Source of the DNA: Eudoraea sp.
Lineage (GTDB): Bacteria > Bacteroidota > Bacteroidia > Flavobacteriales > Flavobacteriaceae
Direction of reading: 5' to 3'
Assembly (NCBI GenBank): GCA_013041785.1
Contig: JABDRK010000100.1
Location: 1 to 7,235, forward strand
Length of the DNA stretch: 7,235 bases
The notes below the pieces were generated by a model. It was given only the letters and a program-made list of their open reading frames with translations, was not told the origin of the DNA and made no database searches. Positions 5,804 to 7,235 of the stretch are shown here, piece by piece. The stretch's first letter is position 1; every line of letters starts with the position of its first letter. A program made the translations under genes and the position numbers.

Positions 5804-7235
5804 TTATCCCATAACCACCGTTACCGTGTGCGATTTCCCTTTTTCCTGTATGGGAATCAGGTTGGAATCTGTAAGATCTCCATTAACCCAGAGTTGTTTC
5901 ACGCCTTTGGACACGCGCTCTGGATTCTGAACTTCGATATGGTAGGTTGCTCCCCTGAATTGCCTGCTAATTCTGAATCCTTCCCAATTTTTTGGGATAC
6001 AAGGATCAATACGCAGGCCATCGTATTCGGGTTGGATCCCTAAAATATACTGCGTAATGGCATAAAAATTCCACGAGGCCGTTCCTGTTAACCAGGAGTT
6101 TTTCCCTTCACCAGGTGTATGTGCCTCTTTTCCCGCTATCATTTGACAATAGACATAGGGTTCCACCTTATGCAGGTCAGATATATCCTCTAAAAAACTT
6201 GGGGCAATCTTACGGTAATACGCATATGCCTGGTCTCCCCGACCCAACTTGGTTTCGGCAATCATGATCCAGGGATTGTTATGGCAGAATATCCCGCCAT
6301 TTTCTTTATAGCCCGCAGGATAGGTGGAAATCTCTCCGTACTCAATATAATACTTCGTAAAGGCCGGGCTATTTAATACAATACCATACTCACAATCGAG
6401 CTGTTCCTTTACGGCATCCAGGGCATTTTCAACCATCCCCTCATCTTTTCCAATCTCTGCCATCGCGCACCAGCCTTGTGATTCTATGAAAATCTTGCCT
6501 TCTTCGTTATCGGCAGTACCCAGCTTATTTCCAAAATAATCATAGGCCCGCAAGTACCAGGATCCATCCCAACCATGCTCCTTTACTGCGGCTATCATAT
6601 TATTCACATATTGCTGCGCACTATCCGCTTCCCGTTCCTTCCCGATTCGCCGGCATAACTGCACAAATTCCTGCCCGTAAACCACAAAAAGGCCAGCGAT
6701 CATTAAGGATTCTGCCGTCTCTCCTTTTTTATTTCCGGTGGTTTGAAACGATTCATTGGGGTCCTCTGAAAAGCAATTCAAATTAAGGCAGTCGTTCCAG
6801 TCGGCCCTACCGATCAATGGCAGGCCGTGTGGTCCCAGATGTTCCACGACGTGATAAAAAGAGGCTTTTAAATGCTCAAAATGAGGTTTGGCTCTATCGA
6901 TATTATTATCAAAGGGAACCATCTCATCCAGGAGGGAGAAATCTCCCGTTTCTTTTATATAGGCTGTAGTGGAAAGAATGAGCCACAAAGGATCATCATT
7001 AAAATCACCACCAATGGCAGCGTTCCCTTTTTTGGTCAAGGGTTGGTACTGGTGGTAGCAGGAACCATCCTCAAATTGGGTAGATGCGATATCTATGATC
7101 CGTTCGCGTGCCCGGTCCGGAATTTGGTGTACAAAACCGATCAGATCCTGGTTGGAATCCCGGAATCCCATCCCCCTGCCAATCCCCGATTCAAAGAATG
7201 ATGCGGAACGAGACATATTAAAGGTAACCATACAC
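5804..7235 (-). CDS. Cellobiose phosphorylase (GH94), C-terminal part, 5' end outside window
   Basis: The enzyme splits cellobiose with phosphate into glucose and alpha-glucose 1-phosphate in the cytoplasm, saving one ATP per disaccharide. About 476 residues are visible, against about 800 in full enzymes; the N-terminal beta-sandwich and linker lie beyond the window. The ATG at 7229-7231 ([16 protein letters not shown]) is internal: the frame stays open to the edge, the preceding codon is Cys, and known clostridial enzymes have the same [12 protein letters not shown] context. Counting from that Met, the visible marks are [14 protein letters not shown] (16-29), whose Arg and Asp bind the -1 glucose, [11 protein letters not shown] (60-70), and [14 protein letters not shown] beginning at 141, which holds the catalytic acid Asp in DWND (144-147). 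Near the end come [19 protein letters not shown] and [12 protein letters not shown], then the C-terminal beta-sheet domain. Similarity to clostridial cellobiose phosphorylase over the whole stretch, from memory, favours cellobiose over chitobiose or cellodextrin. The next gene is a sugar transporter. Confidence 0.93.
   Translation of the reverse strand, partial: CMVTFNMSRSASFFESGIGRGMGFRDSNQDLIGFVHQIPDRARERIIDIASTQFEDGSCYHQYQPLTKKGNAAIGGDFNDDPLWLILSTTAYIKETGDFSLLDEMVPFDNNIDRAKPHFEHLKASFYHVVEHLGPHGLPLIGRADWNDCLNLNCFSEDPNESFQTTGNKKGETAESLMIAGLFVVYGQEFVQLCRRIGKEREADSAQQYVNNMIAAVKEHGWDGSWYLRAYDYFGNKLGTADNEEGKIFIESQGWCAMAEIGKDEGMVENALDAVKEQLDCEYGIVLNSPAFTKYYIEYGEISTYPAGYKENGGIFCHNNPWIMIAETKLGRGDQAYAYYRKIAPSFLEDISDLHKVEPYVYCQMIAGKEAHTPGEGKNSWLTGTASWNFYAITQYILGIQPEYDGLRIDPCIPKNWEGFRISRQFRGATYHIEVQNPERVSKGVKQLWVNGDLTDSNLIPIQEKGKSHTVTVVMG

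Noticed and set aside
5744..6043. Plus-strand open frame of 99 codons overlapping the phosphorylase 3' end
   Set aside because: Most of it is antisense to conserved phosphorylase sequence; no motif or promoter supports it.
6872..7201. Plus-strand open frame of 109 codons inside the phosphorylase gene
   Set aside because: It is fully antisense to the conserved catalytic domain and has no independent support.
7229..7231. ATG as the true start of the phosphorylase, implying a truncated enzyme
   Set aside because: The frame continues to the window edge and the codon before the ATG matches the conserved Cys before MVTFNMS, so the truncation is only the window boundary.

Overview
The window looks like a chromosomal segment of a Bacteroidota member, most likely a marine-type Flavobacteriaceae. 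The support is the protein style (a lipobox lipoprotein, a Tat-exported Gfo/Idh/MocA oxidoreductase, a DUF1080 protein), AT-rich leaders without Shine-Dalgarno sequences, and two sites matching the Bacteroidota -7 promoter element TAnnTTTG. This assignment is inference; there is no rRNA or other taxonomic marker.

Left part, plus strand (1-1364). The window opens in the tail of a secreted beta-rich, perhaps lipocalin-like protein (ends 275). A two-gene operon follows (391-954 and 951-1364, overlapping by ATGA). It encodes a split YeeE/YedE-type membrane protein, probably a permease for thiosulfate or a related sulfur compound. A strong bidirectional terminator (1439-1470) and a second hairpin (1488-1523) separate it from the convergent genes to the right.

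Right part, minus strand (1544-7235), is a carbohydrate-use region. In transcription order it holds a GH94 cellobiose phosphorylase (5' end outside the window), a sugar-porter MFS transporter, a Tat-exported Gfo/Idh/MocA oxidoreductase, and a DUF1080 (3-keto-disaccharide hydrolase family) lipoprotein. The last two are 16 bp apart and form a clear operon. The phosphorylase and transporter are separated by 225 bp, and the transporter and oxidoreductase by 275 bp. Both gaps hold dyads and partial promoter elements.

How the genes may work together. The transporter would bring in a sugar such as glucose or cellobiose, and the phosphorylase would split cellobiose with phosphate into glucose and glucose 1-phosphate. 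The exported oxidoreductase and DUF1080 lipoprotein match the recently recognised route in which a glycoside is oxidised at C3 and the 3-keto product is then cleaved. The window would thus pair a cytoplasmic phosphorolytic route with an exported oxidative route for glucosides. The genes themselves are confidently identified. The link between the two routes rests only on proximity and strand. I found no RNA gene, mobile element, CRISPR array or obvious frameshift.
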